Source: CAYNSX01 sp964400165 (GTDB lineage: Bacteria; Armatimonadota; Hebobacteria; CAYNSX01). From it: a stretch of 21,876 nt of DNA. The translations under genes were made by a program, and so were the position numbers. Positions 1 to 7,637 of this stretch are shown here, piece after piece. The notes under the pieces were generated by a model that saw only the letters and a list, made by a program, of their open reading frames with translations, was not told the origin of the DNA and searched no databases. Positions within the stretch are counted from its first letter, which is position 1; each line of letters begins with the position of its first letter. The stretch spans positions 1-21,876 of the forward strand of contig CAYNSX010000040.1 in NCBI GenBank assembly GCA_964400165.1. The letters are read 5' to 3'.

Positions 1-1930
1 GCGCCGGGCCGAGCACGCTCGCCTCCGGCGCCGCCGCGCGCACGCGCGCCGCCAGCGTCTGCGCCGCGCCCACCACCTCCCCCTCCGCACGCCCGGATAT
101 CAGCACCCGGCCAAGTGCGGCGAACGGCGGAAAGCCCGTCTCCCGCCGCACTGCCAGTTCGCGGCGATAGAACGCCCGCAGGTCGCCGCACGACACCGCC
201 GCCATCACATAGTGCTCCGGGTCGTGGGTTTGGATGGCGAGGCGCCGCGCCGTCAGGCGCAGCGGCCACAACGCCTGAAAGGCGTGCTCGGCGGCCAGGT
301 ACTCCGGCGAGTGCAATGACCGGTCGGCGTCGAGGACGAGGCACACCGGCGCTGATGTGTGCGCCGCCAGTCCCAGCGTCGTCACGACGACCTGCGCATC
401 GGCGACGGCGCGGTCGCCGTCGGCGACCGCGACGGTCGCTTCGGGCGCAAATTGTTGCACCATCTCGGCCACCGCTTGCACGCCGACCCCGCGGGACCGG
501 AGCCGTAGATCGCCGCAGCGCGGACAGCGGTCGGGCGCAGCAGTTCGCTGCGTGCATTGCGGACAGCGCAGCGCCGCCTCGCTGCGGAAGTAGCGCAAGT
601 TCACCAGACAGCGCGGGCAGCGGAAGACATGGCCGCACTCCTGGCAGAGGAGGGTCGGCGCGTAGCCCTTCGCGCCGGCGCACAGCGCGATACGCTCGCC
701 CGCCGCGAGCGCCTCCTTGATGATGGCCCGCGCCCGCGGCGACAGGCCCGCCGGCGGTCGCCGCCCGCGCAGGTCGATCAGTTCAACGGTGACCGGCGGC
801 GGGTCACCGCGCTCCTGCACCCGCTTCTTTTCGCCAGACGAGTGCACGCGCTCCACCGTTGGCGCGGCGCTGACCGCGACCACCGGCGCCTCGGCAAACT
901 CACCCAGCGCTTGCGCCACCCGGCGGGCGTCGTAGTGCGGGCGCTCCTCGGCTTTGTAGAGGTCGTCGTGCTCGCCGGTAACGACAATGACGCCCAGCCG
1001 CGGCAGCGCGGCGAAGACCGCCGCCCGCGTCCCGATCACGATTGGCGCGCCCCAGGCCATGCTCCACGCCTGCGCCCGCTCGCGCGGCGTTCGCGCCGGA
1101 ACCAAAACGGCGACGGCCGTGCCGTTCGCACGGCCGAGGCGGCGCGCCAGCGCCGCCGCCTGTGCGGCGGTCGGCGCCAGAACGAGTGCCTGCTGTCCGT
1201 TCGCCGCCGCCCAGACGCACGCCGCCCGAGCGGCGTCCTCGGTCTGCCGCCCGTCGCGGTCGATGATGCACAAGGGCGTGCGCGACAGTTCTGCCAGCGC
1301 TTCCCAGGCCGCGGGCGGCAGTGCCGGCGGTGCGTGAAGTGACGGAGCGGTCGGCGCGGGTTCGCCGCCCGCCCAATGCACCCGCGCCGAGGCTTCGACG
1401 AGGCCCTCGGCGCGCAGCCACGCCAACTGCTCGCGGTCCTTGCGCACGCGTGCCGGTTCCAGCCCGCCGGGCGATTCGGCGATGCGCTCGAACAGACGCA
1501 GCGCCGCCGGGCGCGCCGCGGTGACGCGTGTCCGCGCGTCGTCCGGCGCCAGCGCCGGCGCCAGGCGCACGGTGGCTTCGAGGCGGATGACTTCACGCGG
1601 CAGCCACAACCCAAACGCCTCACTCAAGGCGCAGTGGTCATGGGCAGCGAGCCAGTGCGCCGCACGCAGCGCGTGCGGCGGCAGTGGAGTGGGCATCGCC
1701 CGCGCGTGCAGCGGCCGCACCGGCGCGGCGCCGGGCGCATCGGCGAAGCCGATGACGACACCGAGCGTCATCCGCCGCCCCAGCGGCGCAACAACGCAAT
1801 CCCCCGCGGTCAGCGAGTCTGCGAGCGCCGCGGGGATGGCGTAGGTCAGCGGGTCGGGCAGGTGCCGGCCGACGCGCAGCGGGACTACTTGCGCGAAGCG
1901 GGCGGCGTGCGGCCCCTCGGGCGGGCGCAC
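1..1930 (-). CDS. priA: Replication restart protein PriA, helicase motifs lost (3' end cut by window)
   Basis: PriA normally recognises stalled forks and reloads the replicative helicase. About 643 codons are visible and the C-terminal end lies off the left edge. The N-terminal DNA-binding domain (about residues 10-100) and the eight-cysteine zinc region (CQEC, CPRC, CPQC, CPRC, about residues 430-480) are clear. The ATPase core is not: GRQTE (227-231) stands where GSGKTE is expected, TGEH (318-321) replaces DEEH, and the QVAGRAGR motif is absent between the AFQ and IQTHDPEH blocks. Loss of helicase motifs is known for actinobacterial PriA, so this is probably a structural restart protein rather than a pseudogene: the frame is open throughout. 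The start is GTG at 1930, in the frame of metK and 6 bp after its stop, with no clear ribosome site, which suggests translational coupling. Confidence 0.9.
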   Translation of the reverse strand, partial: MRPPEGPHAARFAQVVPLRVGRHLPDPLTYAIPAALADSLTAGDCVVAPLGRRMTLGVVIGFADAPGAAPVRPLHARAMPTPLPPHALRAAHWLAAHDHCALSEAFGLWLPREVIRLEATVRLAPALAPDDARTRVTAARPAALRLFERIAESPGGLEPARVRKDREQLAWLRAEGLVEASARVHWAGGEPAPTAPSLHAPPALPPAAWEALAELSRTPLCIIDRDGRQTEDAARAACVWAAANGQQALVLAPTAAQAAALARRLGRANGTAVAVLVPARTPRERAQAWSMAWGAPIVIGTRAAVFAALPRLGVIVVTGEHDDLYKAEERPHYDARRVAQALGEFAEAPVVAVSAAPTVERVHSSGEKKRVQERGDPPPVTVELIDLRGRRPPAGLSPRARAIIKEALAAGERIALCAGAKGYAPTLLCQECGHVFRCPRCLVNLRYFRSEAALRCPQCTQRTAAPDRCPRCGDLRLRSRGVGVQAVAEMVQQFAPEATVAVADGDRAVADAQVVVTTLGLAAHTSAPVCLVLDADRSLHSPEYLAAEHAFQALWPLRLTARRLAIQTHDPEHYVMAAVSCGDLRAFYRRELAVRRETGFPPFAALGRVLISGRAEGEVVGAAQTLAARVRAAAPEASVLGPA

Positions 1931-1936
1931 GAAGCG

Positions 1937-3100
1937 TTACGACGACGCGGTAGCGAAGCCGGCGCGGTCGCGCAGCGCCGCGGCGGCGTCGAGCCGCTCC
2001 CAGGGCGCTTCGCTGGGGTCGCGGCCGAAATGGCCGTAGGCGGCCAGCGGCGAGTAGATGGGCCGGCGCAAGTCGAGCGTCTCGATGATCTCCTCCGGCG
2101 TCAGCGGGAACACTTCGCGCACGATATCGGAGAGCGCCTCGTCGGAGAGGCGGCCCGTCCCGAAGGTGTCCACCTCCGCCGCCACCGGGTCGGGGTAGCC
2201 GATGACATAGGAAAGTTCCACCTCGCAGCGGTCGGCGAGTTGCGCGGCCACCAAGTTCTTGGCGATGTGCCGCGCCATATAGGTCGCCGAACGGTCGACT
2301 TTGGTCGGGTCCTTCCCGGAGAAACTGCCGCCGCCGTGGTGCGCGACGCCTCCGTAAGTGTCCACAATAATCTTGCGTCCGGTGATGCCCGTGTCGGCGA
2401 GCGGCCCGCCGCGCACGAATCGCCCGGTCGGATTGACCAGGATGGTCGTCTCCGGACTCAACAGCGCCGGATCGATCACCTTCTCGATGACTTCCGCGCG
2501 CACCGCCTCGACGACCTCTTCCAGCGACGCCGCGGCGATGTGGTGCGCCGAGACGACGATGTGGTCGACGGCGAGCGGTTGTCCCTGCTCGTCGTAGCGG
2601 ACGGTCACCTGGCTCTTGCCGTCGGGGTGCAGGAAGTCGAGGATGCCGCGCTTGCGCACCTCGCTCAACCGCCGCACCAGGCGATGCGCCAGCATGATCG
2701 GCAGCGGCATCAATTCCGGCGTCTCCCGGCAGGCATAGCCGTACATCGTGCCCTGATCGCCGGCGCCGCCGCGGCGGACGCCGAGGTCAATGTCGGGCGA
2801 CTGCGGCTGAATGGCCACAAGCACGCCGGCGCTCAAGAAATCGAAGCCGCTGCCCCGCTCGGCGGCATAGCCGATGCGTTCGAGCGTGCGGCGGACGATT
2901 TGCGGGATTTCGATGTAGCAGTTGGTCGAGATTTCGCCGGCGACGATGCACATGCCGGTGGTGACCAGCGCCTCGACCGCAACGCGGCCCGTTGGGTCCT
3001 TCTCCAGGATGGCGTCGAGGACGCTGTCGGAAATCTGGTCGGCGATCTTGTCGGGGTGGCCTTCGGTGACCGACTCGGAGGTGATGCGCCGGTAGGCCAT
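1937..3100 (-). CDS. metK: S-adenosylmethionine synthetase
   Basis: Makes S-adenosylmethionine from ATP and methionine in the cytosol. The 387-residue product has the normal family length. Visible signatures are GHPDKIADQISD near residue 14 (ATP site), GAGDQGTMYGYA near residue 112, and the glycine-rich loop GGGSFSGKDPTKVDRSA near residue 255, followed by the usual GYPDPVA. Its ATG shares one base with the coaBC stop (TGATG at 3102-3098), and priA starts 6 bp after its stop, so the three are almost certainly cotranscribed and translationally coupled. A longer in-frame reading upstream overlaps coaBC and is not needed. The gene order coaBC-metK-priA is typical of Actinobacteria. Confidence 0.97.
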   Translation of the reverse strand: MAYRRITSESVTEGHPDKIADQISDSVLDAILEKDPTGRVAVEALVTTGMCIVAGEISTNCYIEIPQIVRRTLERIGYAAERGSGFDFLSAGVLVAIQPQSPDIDLGVRRGGAGDQGTMYGYACRETPELMPLPIMLAHRLVRRLSEVRKRGILDFLHPDGKSQVTVRYDEQGQPLAVDHIVVSAHHIAAASLEEVVEAVRAEVIEKVIDPALLSPETTILVNPTGRFVRGGPLADTGITGRKIIVDTYGGVAHHGGGSFSGKDPTKVDRSATYMARHIAKNLVAAQLADRCEVELSYVIGYPDPVAAEVDTFGTGRLSDEALSDIVREVFPLTPEEIIETLDLRRPIYSPLAAYGHFGRDPSEAPWERLDAAAALRDRAGFATASS

Positions 3101-4359
3101 CAGGCAGCCCGCCGCGCTGCGCGCGCCGTCCCGCGCGCCGCGCGCAGTGCCTTCACACGATTGAGAATCAGTTCTGCAACCTGCCGCTTCGGCAAGACTG
3201 GATGCTCCTCTGGGGCGCCGTCGGGGGTGAGCAGCGTCACGCGGTTGCCCTCGGCGCCGAACCCCGAGCCCGCCGTCATAATATCCGTGCATACCATCAG
3301 GTCGAGGGATTTCCTGTGGAGTTTCTCCCGCGCCCGCTCGATGGGGTCGTCCCAGTCCGCTGAAAAGCCCACCAGCAGCCGCTCGCCTTTGCGCTCGGCG
3401 ACCGCGCTCAAAATGTCCGGCGTCGCTTGCAGCGAGAGCGCCAAGCCGTCGGCGTCCTCTTTGCGCAGTTTGCCCTCGGCAACGCGCTGCGGCGCGAAAT
3501 CGCACACGGCCGCGGCCCCGATGACGACCTCGGCGTCGTTCAAGTTCGCCAGGACGGCGTCGTGCATCTCCTGCGCGGTCACCACCGGCACCACGCGGAC
3601 GCCCGCCGGGCCGGGCAAGGCCGTCGGCCCAGTCACCAGCGTTACGAGGGCGCCGCGACGGGCGGCGGCCTGCGCCAGCGCCTGCCCCATCTTCCCCGAG
3701 GACGCGTTGGTGATGAACCGCACGCGGTCCACCGCCTCCCGCGTCGGCCCCGAGGTGATGAGCATGCGAACGCCGTCGAGGTCGTGCCGGTGCGCCAGCC
3801 GCTCTTCGAGATGCGCCACGATGACCGCCACATCGGCCATCCGCCCGGGCCCGCGCTCGCGGCACGCCAGCCAGCCCGACTCGGGCGGGACGATTTCGTA
3901 GCCGAGTGCCTGCACGGCGGCCAGGTTGCGTTGCGTCGCCGGGTGTTCCCACATGCGGGTGTTCATCGCCGGCGCCACCAGGATCGGACAGCGGCACGCC
4001 AGCACGGTGCTGGTGAGCATATCGTCGGCGAGGCCGTGCGCGAGGCGGGCGAGCAGGTTGGCCGTCACCGGCGCCAGAAGGACCGCATCGGCCCGCTGCG
4101 CGAGGGCGATGTGTTCGATCTCCCACTGGCCGGGCGCGTCGAAGAGGCCGGTTACGACGGGACGCCCGGAGAGAGTGCTCAAGGTCAGCGGCGGAATGAA
4201 TTCGGCGGCGGCGCGCGTCATCATCACATGCACTTCGGCGCCGCGCTGGGTCAATTCGCTGACCAGGTCGGCCGCCTTGTACGCGGCGATGCTGCCCGAG
4301 ACACCGGCGAGCAGGACGGCGCCAGCTAGGCGGTCGGCGGGATCGGCAGGGGCTGCCAT
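3100..4359 (-). CDS. coaBC: Bifunctional phosphopantothenoylcysteine decarboxylase / phosphopantothenate-cysteine ligase
   Basis: Carries out two successive steps of coenzyme A synthesis. The N-terminal FMN-dependent CoaC half (to about residue 185) shows VSGSIAAYKAADL, PAMNTRMWEHPATQ and the substrate-clamp region LACRERGPGRMAD. The CoaB half starts near ITSGPTREAVDRVRFITN and ASSGKMGQALA, and carries KLRKED with the conserved lysine. Length (419 residues) is normal. I chose the ATG at 4359 because GGAG lies six bases upstream; an ATG five codons earlier (4374) is possible and has a TATAAT-like box at 4387-4392. The start lies inside the gmk 3' end and the stop shares a base with the metK start. 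No rpoZ gene lies between gmk and coaBC, where many bacteria have it. Confidence 0.95.
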   Translation of the reverse strand: MAAPADPADRLAGAVLLAGVSGSIAAYKAADLVSELTQRGAEVHVMMTRAAAEFIPPLTLSTLSGRPVVTGLFDAPGQWEIEHIALAQRADAVLLAPVTANLLARLAHGLADDMLTSTVLACRCPILVAPAMNTRMWEHPATQRNLAAVQALGYEIVPPESGWLACRERGPGRMADVAVIVAHLEERLAHRHDLDGVRMLITSGPTREAVDRVRFITNASSGKMGQALAQAAARRGALVTLVTGPTALPGPAGVRVVPVVTAQEMHDAVLANLNDAEVVIGAAAVCDFAPQRVAEGKLRKEDADGLALSLQATPDILSAVAERKGERLLVGFSADWDDPIERAREKLHRKSLDLMVCTDIMTAGSGFGAEGNRVTLLTPDGAPEEHPVLPKRQVAELILNRVKALRAARGTARAARRAA

Positions 4360-4943
4360 CGGTGGCTCCGGCATTGTTCCGCAGTGATTATAGCGCCCAG
4401 GGTCTCTGCGGCGGTCTCGACGCGGTCGTTGCAGACGACATACTCATAATCGCGGGCGCGCGCCAGTTCCGCGGCGGCGCCGCGCAAGCGGCGCTGCAAC
4501 GACTCGCCGTCCTCGGTCCCGCGGCCGCGCAGGCGTTCCTCGAGCGCCCGCCAGGACGGCGGCGCCAGAAACACCAGCACGGCGGAGGCATCTGCCTCCC
4601 GGATCGCTCGTGCGCCTTGCGGGTCGATGGCCAGCGCGACGACCTTGCCGCGCCGGCGCTGGTCTTCCACCCACACCCGCGGCGTGCCGTAGCGGTGGCC
4701 ATGCACTTCGGCCCATTCCAACAGGTCGCCGGCCGCCCGGGCACGGTCAAACGCGTCCTCGGACACGAAATGGTAGTGCGTCCCAACAGCCTCATCGGCA
4801 CGCGGGGGCCGGGTGGTCAGTGACACCGAGCGGACGATGTGGGGGTCACGGGCGCACAGGGCATTCACCACCGTGCTCTTACCGACGCCCGACGGGCCGG
4901 AAACCACCACCAGCATCCCGTCTCGGACCGGCGCCACTGGCAT
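4326..4943 (-). CDS. gmk: Guanylate kinase
   Basis: Phosphorylates GMP to GDP with ATP. The 205-residue product has the standard length. It starts MPVAPVRDGMLVVVSGPSG and has the P-loop GPSGVGKST at residues 16-24. The GMP-binding part follows with SVSLTTRPPRADE, then HYHFVSEDAF, GDLLEWAEVHGHRYGTP, and the lid region RLRGRGTEDGESLQRRL. The ATG at 4943 overlaps the stop of the upstream 80-codon gene by one base (TGATG). A longer reading to 5024 would overlap that gene entirely and adds a non-homologous arginine-rich leader. The 3' end overlaps coaBC by about 34 bp. Confidence 0.96.
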   Translation of the reverse strand: MPVAPVRDGMLVVVSGPSGVGKSTVVNALCARDPHIVRSVSLTTRPPRADEAVGTHYHFVSEDAFDRARAAGDLLEWAEVHGHRYGTPRVWVEDQRRRGKVVALAIDPQGARAIREADASAVLVFLAPPSWRALEERLRGRGTEDGESLQRRLRGAAAELARARDYEYVVCNDRVETAAETLGAIITAEQCRSHRWQPLPIPPTA

Positions 4944-5185
4944 CAGATGTCGACGATCTTGGCGTGAAACGCGACATCTCGCACCTCGGCCAAGTGCCGG
5001 AGAATGCTTTCGAGAAGTTCCCACTCTTTCTTCAAGTCAAGCTTCTGACCGCGAATGGCTCGCAACTCGCCGTCAATATGGACGACGCCGTGTGAAGTCC
5101 GAATGATGAGGCGAGTGGGGTCGACCGGCCGCCTATAAACTTCCTTCCAGACGCGTCTGGTGAGCCGGGCGTCGTCTACTCCCAA
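4943..5185 (-). CDS. Hypothetical 80-residue protein in the gmk operon
   Basis: I do not recognise this gene. It encodes a soluble protein of 80 residues with no signal peptide or cysteines. The central part (TRLIIRTSHGVVHIDGELRA) followed by a helix (LKKEWELLESILRHLAEV) and a last strand (VAFHAKIVDI) suggests a small alpha/beta fold, loosely like a BON domain; that is only an impression. The likely start is a TTG at 5185 that overlaps the end of the upstream gene by 10 bp, and its stop overlaps the gmk ATG. This packing on both sides is the main evidence that it is real. It occupies the place where Firmicutes carry remA and Actinobacteria mihF, but it resembles neither in an obvious way. Confidence 0.75.
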   Translation of the reverse strand: MGVDDARLTRRVWKEVYRRPVDPTRLIIRTSHGVVHIDGELRAIRGQKLDLKKEWELLESILRHLAEVRDVAFHAKIVDI

Positions 5186-5799
5186 GCGTGCACGGGCTCC
5201 CGGGAACTGGTGCGGGCGCTGGGCGCCACGAGACCGGTGGCGACGAAGTCGCTCGGCAGGCCGTCGCCAATGCGATAGCGGACATGGACGACATAGGAGC
5301 CGACTTGCGTGGGCCGGAACCGGAGCTCCGTTTGATACTCGCCGCGTCCGGCGATTGGGTCGGAAGGCACTTCAAGCACATACGAGCCGTCGGGCCGGTG
5401 TTGCGGCGACACGGTCGGCCGCGTCGTTTCGAACTCAAGACCTTCCATCAATTTGGGGTCCAACTCGAAGAACACATTCGGCGCCGGCTGGATTTCGGAG
5501 GTGACGAAGGTCACGCGCACGCGCACCCAATCGTCCATCGTCACGCTGTCGGGCCAGTCCTGTCGCACGCCGGTGCGGTGTTCGGGATCGGGTGAGGGCA
5601 ACATGACGAGGACACCGAGAAAGCCGGCGAGGAGTCCGACGCCCAGGGTCAGCACCCACCATTGACCGGCGGACAGGACGGTGTGCCCCCGGTTCCTAGA
5701 ATGCACCCGAGGGACAGTCAGCCCACAAACCGGGCAACGGGCAAACCCTTCAGCCAGCGCCCGACTTGGAGCACCACACCTTGGACAGCGCCGTCTCAC
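5176..5799 (-). CDS. Zinc-ribbon, single-pass membrane protein with beta-rich C-terminal domain
   Basis: Hypothetical protein of 207 residues. It opens with a double-CxxC zinc ribbon (CPRC near residue 5, CPVC near residue 22), then one hydrophobic segment (about residues 47-66, LTLGVGLLAGFLGVLVML), then about 140 residues rich in predicted beta strands (for example VRVRVTFVTSEI, YQTELRFRP, YVVHVRYRIGDG) that look like an Ig-type sandwich, presumably outside the membrane. I chose GTG 5799 because it is the first start beyond the strong promoter at 5824-5853; the longer reading to 5889 would run through that promoter. It heads the gmk-coaBC-metK-priA operon. Function unknown. Confidence 0.8.
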   Translation of the reverse strand: MRRRCPRCGAPSRALAEGFARCPVCGLTVPRVHSRNRGHTVLSAGQWWVLTLGVGLLAGFLGVLVMLPSPDPEHRTGVRQDWPDSVTMDDWVRVRVTFVTSEIQPAPNVFFELDPKLMEGLEFETTRPTVSPQHRPDGSYVLEVPSDPIAGRGEYQTELRFRPTQVGSYVVHVRYRIGDGLPSDFVATGLVAPSARTSSREPVHAWE

Positions 5800-5823
5800 G
5801 ATAGATAATGTGCTTCCAGCGGC

Positions 5824-5853
5824 ATTATACGGACTCCTTCTTTCAGCCGTCAA
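5824..5853 (-). promoter_or_regulatory. Sigma70-like promoter of the gmk-priA operon
   Basis: On the minus strand TTGACG (5853-5848) is followed after 18 bp by a consensus TATAAT (5829-5824). Transcription would begin near 5817, about 18 bases before the GTG at 5799. Confidence 0.75.
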
Positions 5854-5861
5854 CCCAATAA

Positions 5862-5890
5862 TTGACAGCCCCCGAGCCGCTCCGTACAAT
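5862..5890 (+). promoter_or_regulatory. Sigma70-like promoter of secDF
   Basis: A consensus TTGACA at 5862-5867, a 17-bp spacer and TACAAT at 5885-5890. The predicted start near 5897 leaves a leader of about 37 bases before secD. It lies back to back with the minus-strand promoter, with 8 bp between the two -35 boxes. Confidence 0.75.
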
Positions 5891-5917
5891 CCCCCGCAAT
5901 ACCCTGCAGTGCCCCCT

Positions 5918-5923
5918 GGGAGG
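5918..5923 (+). promoter_or_regulatory. Ribosome binding site of secD
   Basis: GGGAGG ending 10 bases before the GTG at 5934; it supports that non-ATG start. It is one of the few clear Shine-Dalgarno sites in the window. Confidence 0.6.
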
Positions 5924-5933
5924 CTGACGGACC

Positions 5934-7637
5934 GTGATTCTGCGTGCCCGCCTGTGGATGGTCGGGGTCGTCCTGTTATCTCTTACCGCCTTTCTTCTCG
6001 TATTTCAGCCCCTGACCTTCCAACTGCGCCCCCACCCAGTGGACAAATCTCGGATGCTCAAGCCGGTGCAGGAATTGCCCATCGGTTCCGCCCGGCTGTA
6101 TGTTTACTGGCCGCAACCGGCCCTGAAACTGGGCCTCGACCTGCAGGGCGGCCTGCGCGTCGTCCTGCGGGCCATCCGCGGCGCCACCATCACCGTGGAG
6201 CCAGGCGAGACCGCCGCGACCGATGACGCAAAGGCGGCGCTCCGTCAGCGTGTCCTCACCGCCCTCGACCCGAATGAGTTTCCCGAGCGCACCGCGGAAC
6301 TGAACCCGGCGGGCACAGCCGTCTCGATTCGCGTGGCGGCAGCGAACACCGAGCAAATGGATGAAATGGCCGGCCGCTTGCTGGAGCGGCTGCGGCCCGC
6401 GTTTCCAGCGGTGAAACTCGCCGCGGACGGCAAGGTGCTCGGCACGATCGAGCCGGGCGCGTTGCAAACCATCGCCGAAATTATGCGGCGCCGCGTCGAC
6501 CAGTTCGGCGTGTCCGAGCCGATTATTCAGCCCGAGCCACCCGACCGCATCGCCATCGAACTCCCCGGCCTGCGCAATCCGGAAGAGTTCATCGCGCTGG
6601 TGAAGACCACGGCGCGGATGCAGTGGGTGCATGTCCCGCAGGATTTGAAGCCCCGTTTGCAGGCGGCCATCGACGACGACGAGCGGCCGAAATCCGACCA
6701 GACGATGACCGACGAAGAACGCAATAAGGCCTTCACGGAAGTCTTTGACGCGTCGACCGTCATCCTCTCCGGCGGCGACTTGAAGCCGACCTCGCGACCC
6801 GAACCCCTCCCCACCCAGGGCAATGTCGTCACTTTCAACCTCAAGCCGGAGGGCGCCAAGCGCTGGGGCGATTTCACCAAATTCAACATCGGGCAGTTTG
6901 TCGCCATCTACCTCGACCGAAAGGCAATTAGCTGCCCAGTCGTGAGGGGCGTGATGTCGGACCAAGGACAAATTGAAGGCAACTTTACGGTGCCCGAGGC
7001 GACGCAACTGGCCACGCTGCTCAATGCCGGCGCCCTGCCGATGTCGCTCGAAATCCTGCACCAGGAAGTCGTCAGCCCGACGCTGGGACGAGATTCGCTC
7101 AATGCCAGTCTCTATGCCGGCGTCATCGGCGCGCTCGCCATTCTGGTCTTCATGCTCCTGTATTACCGGCTGCCGGGCATCCTCGCGGACGGGGCGCTCG
7201 CCATCTACACGCTGCTCCTCCTCGGCATCTTCTGGCTGGTGGGCATCACGCTGACGCTGCCGGGCATCGTGGGCATCCTGCTCTCGATGGGCATGGCGAT
7301 CGACTCAAACATTATCATCTTCGAGCGCGTCAAAGAGGAAATTCGCTCCGGCAAGACGGTGCGCGCCAGCATTGACGCCGGCTTCAGCCGCGCCTGGACG
7401 GCGGTCTTCGACGCCAGCGCGACGACCATTGCCGCGGCACTCGTGCTCATTCTCCTCGGGAGCGGGCCGGTGAAGGGCTTCGGCGTGGCGCTGGTGTTTG
7501 GCGTGCTGTTGTCGCTGTTCACCGCCGTGACGGTCAGCCGGCAACTGATGATTCTGGCGGCGCATTCCCTTTTCGGGAACAACACCTGGCTCTTCGGTGC
7601 CCGCGCGCCCCGCGCGTCGGAACAGGCCGCCCGATGA
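5934..7637 (+). CDS. secD: Protein translocase subunit SecD
   Basis: Membrane subunit that, with SecF, uses the proton gradient to pull exported proteins through SecYEG. The 567-residue product has an N-terminal membrane segment (residues 9-28), the signature LGLDLQGGLRVVLR, a large periplasmic/extracytoplasmic part (P1 head and base), and the family motif PGLRNPEEF. The C-terminal RND-type membrane domain begins near ASLYAGVIGALAILVF and includes GMAIDSNIIIFERVKEE, with the conserved Asp implicated in proton transport. The GTG start follows a GGGAGG site and a strong promoter. The stop overlaps the secF ATG (ATGA). No yajC is visible upstream: that side is taken by the divergent operon. Confidence 0.95.
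   Translation: MILRARLWMVGVVLLSLTAFLLVFQPLTFQLRPHPVDKSRMLKPVQELPIGSARLYVYWPQPALKLGLDLQGGLRVVLRAIRGATITVEPGETAATDDAKAALRQRVLTALDPNEFPERTAELNPAGTAVSIRVAAANTEQMDEMAGRLLERLRPAFPAVKLAADGKVLGTIEPGALQTIAEIMRRRVDQFGVSEPIIQPEPPDRIAIELPGLRNPEEFIALVKTTARMQWVHVPQDLKPRLQAAIDDDERPKSDQTMTDEERNKAFTEVFDASTVILSGGDLKPTSRPEPLPTQGNVVTFNLKPEGAKRWGDFTKFNIGQFVAIYLDRKAISCPVVRGVMSDQGQIEGNFTVPEATQLATLLNAGALPMSLEILHQEVVSPTLGRDSLNASLYAGVIGALAILVFMLLYYRLPGILADGALAIYTLLLLGIFWLVGITLTLPGIVGILLSMGMAIDSNIIIFERVKEEIRSGKTVRASIDAGFSRAWTAVFDASATTIAAALVLILLGSGPVKGFGVALVFGVLLSLFTAVTVSRQLMILAAHSLFGNNTWLFGARAPRASEQAAR

Noticed and set aside
1376..3901. Plus-strand open frame of 841 codons
   Set aside because: It runs antisense across priA, metK and coaBC, is arginine-rich without domains, and reflects high GC leaving few stops.
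5976..7061. Minus-strand open frame of 361 codons
   Set aside because: It lies opposite well-conserved secD.
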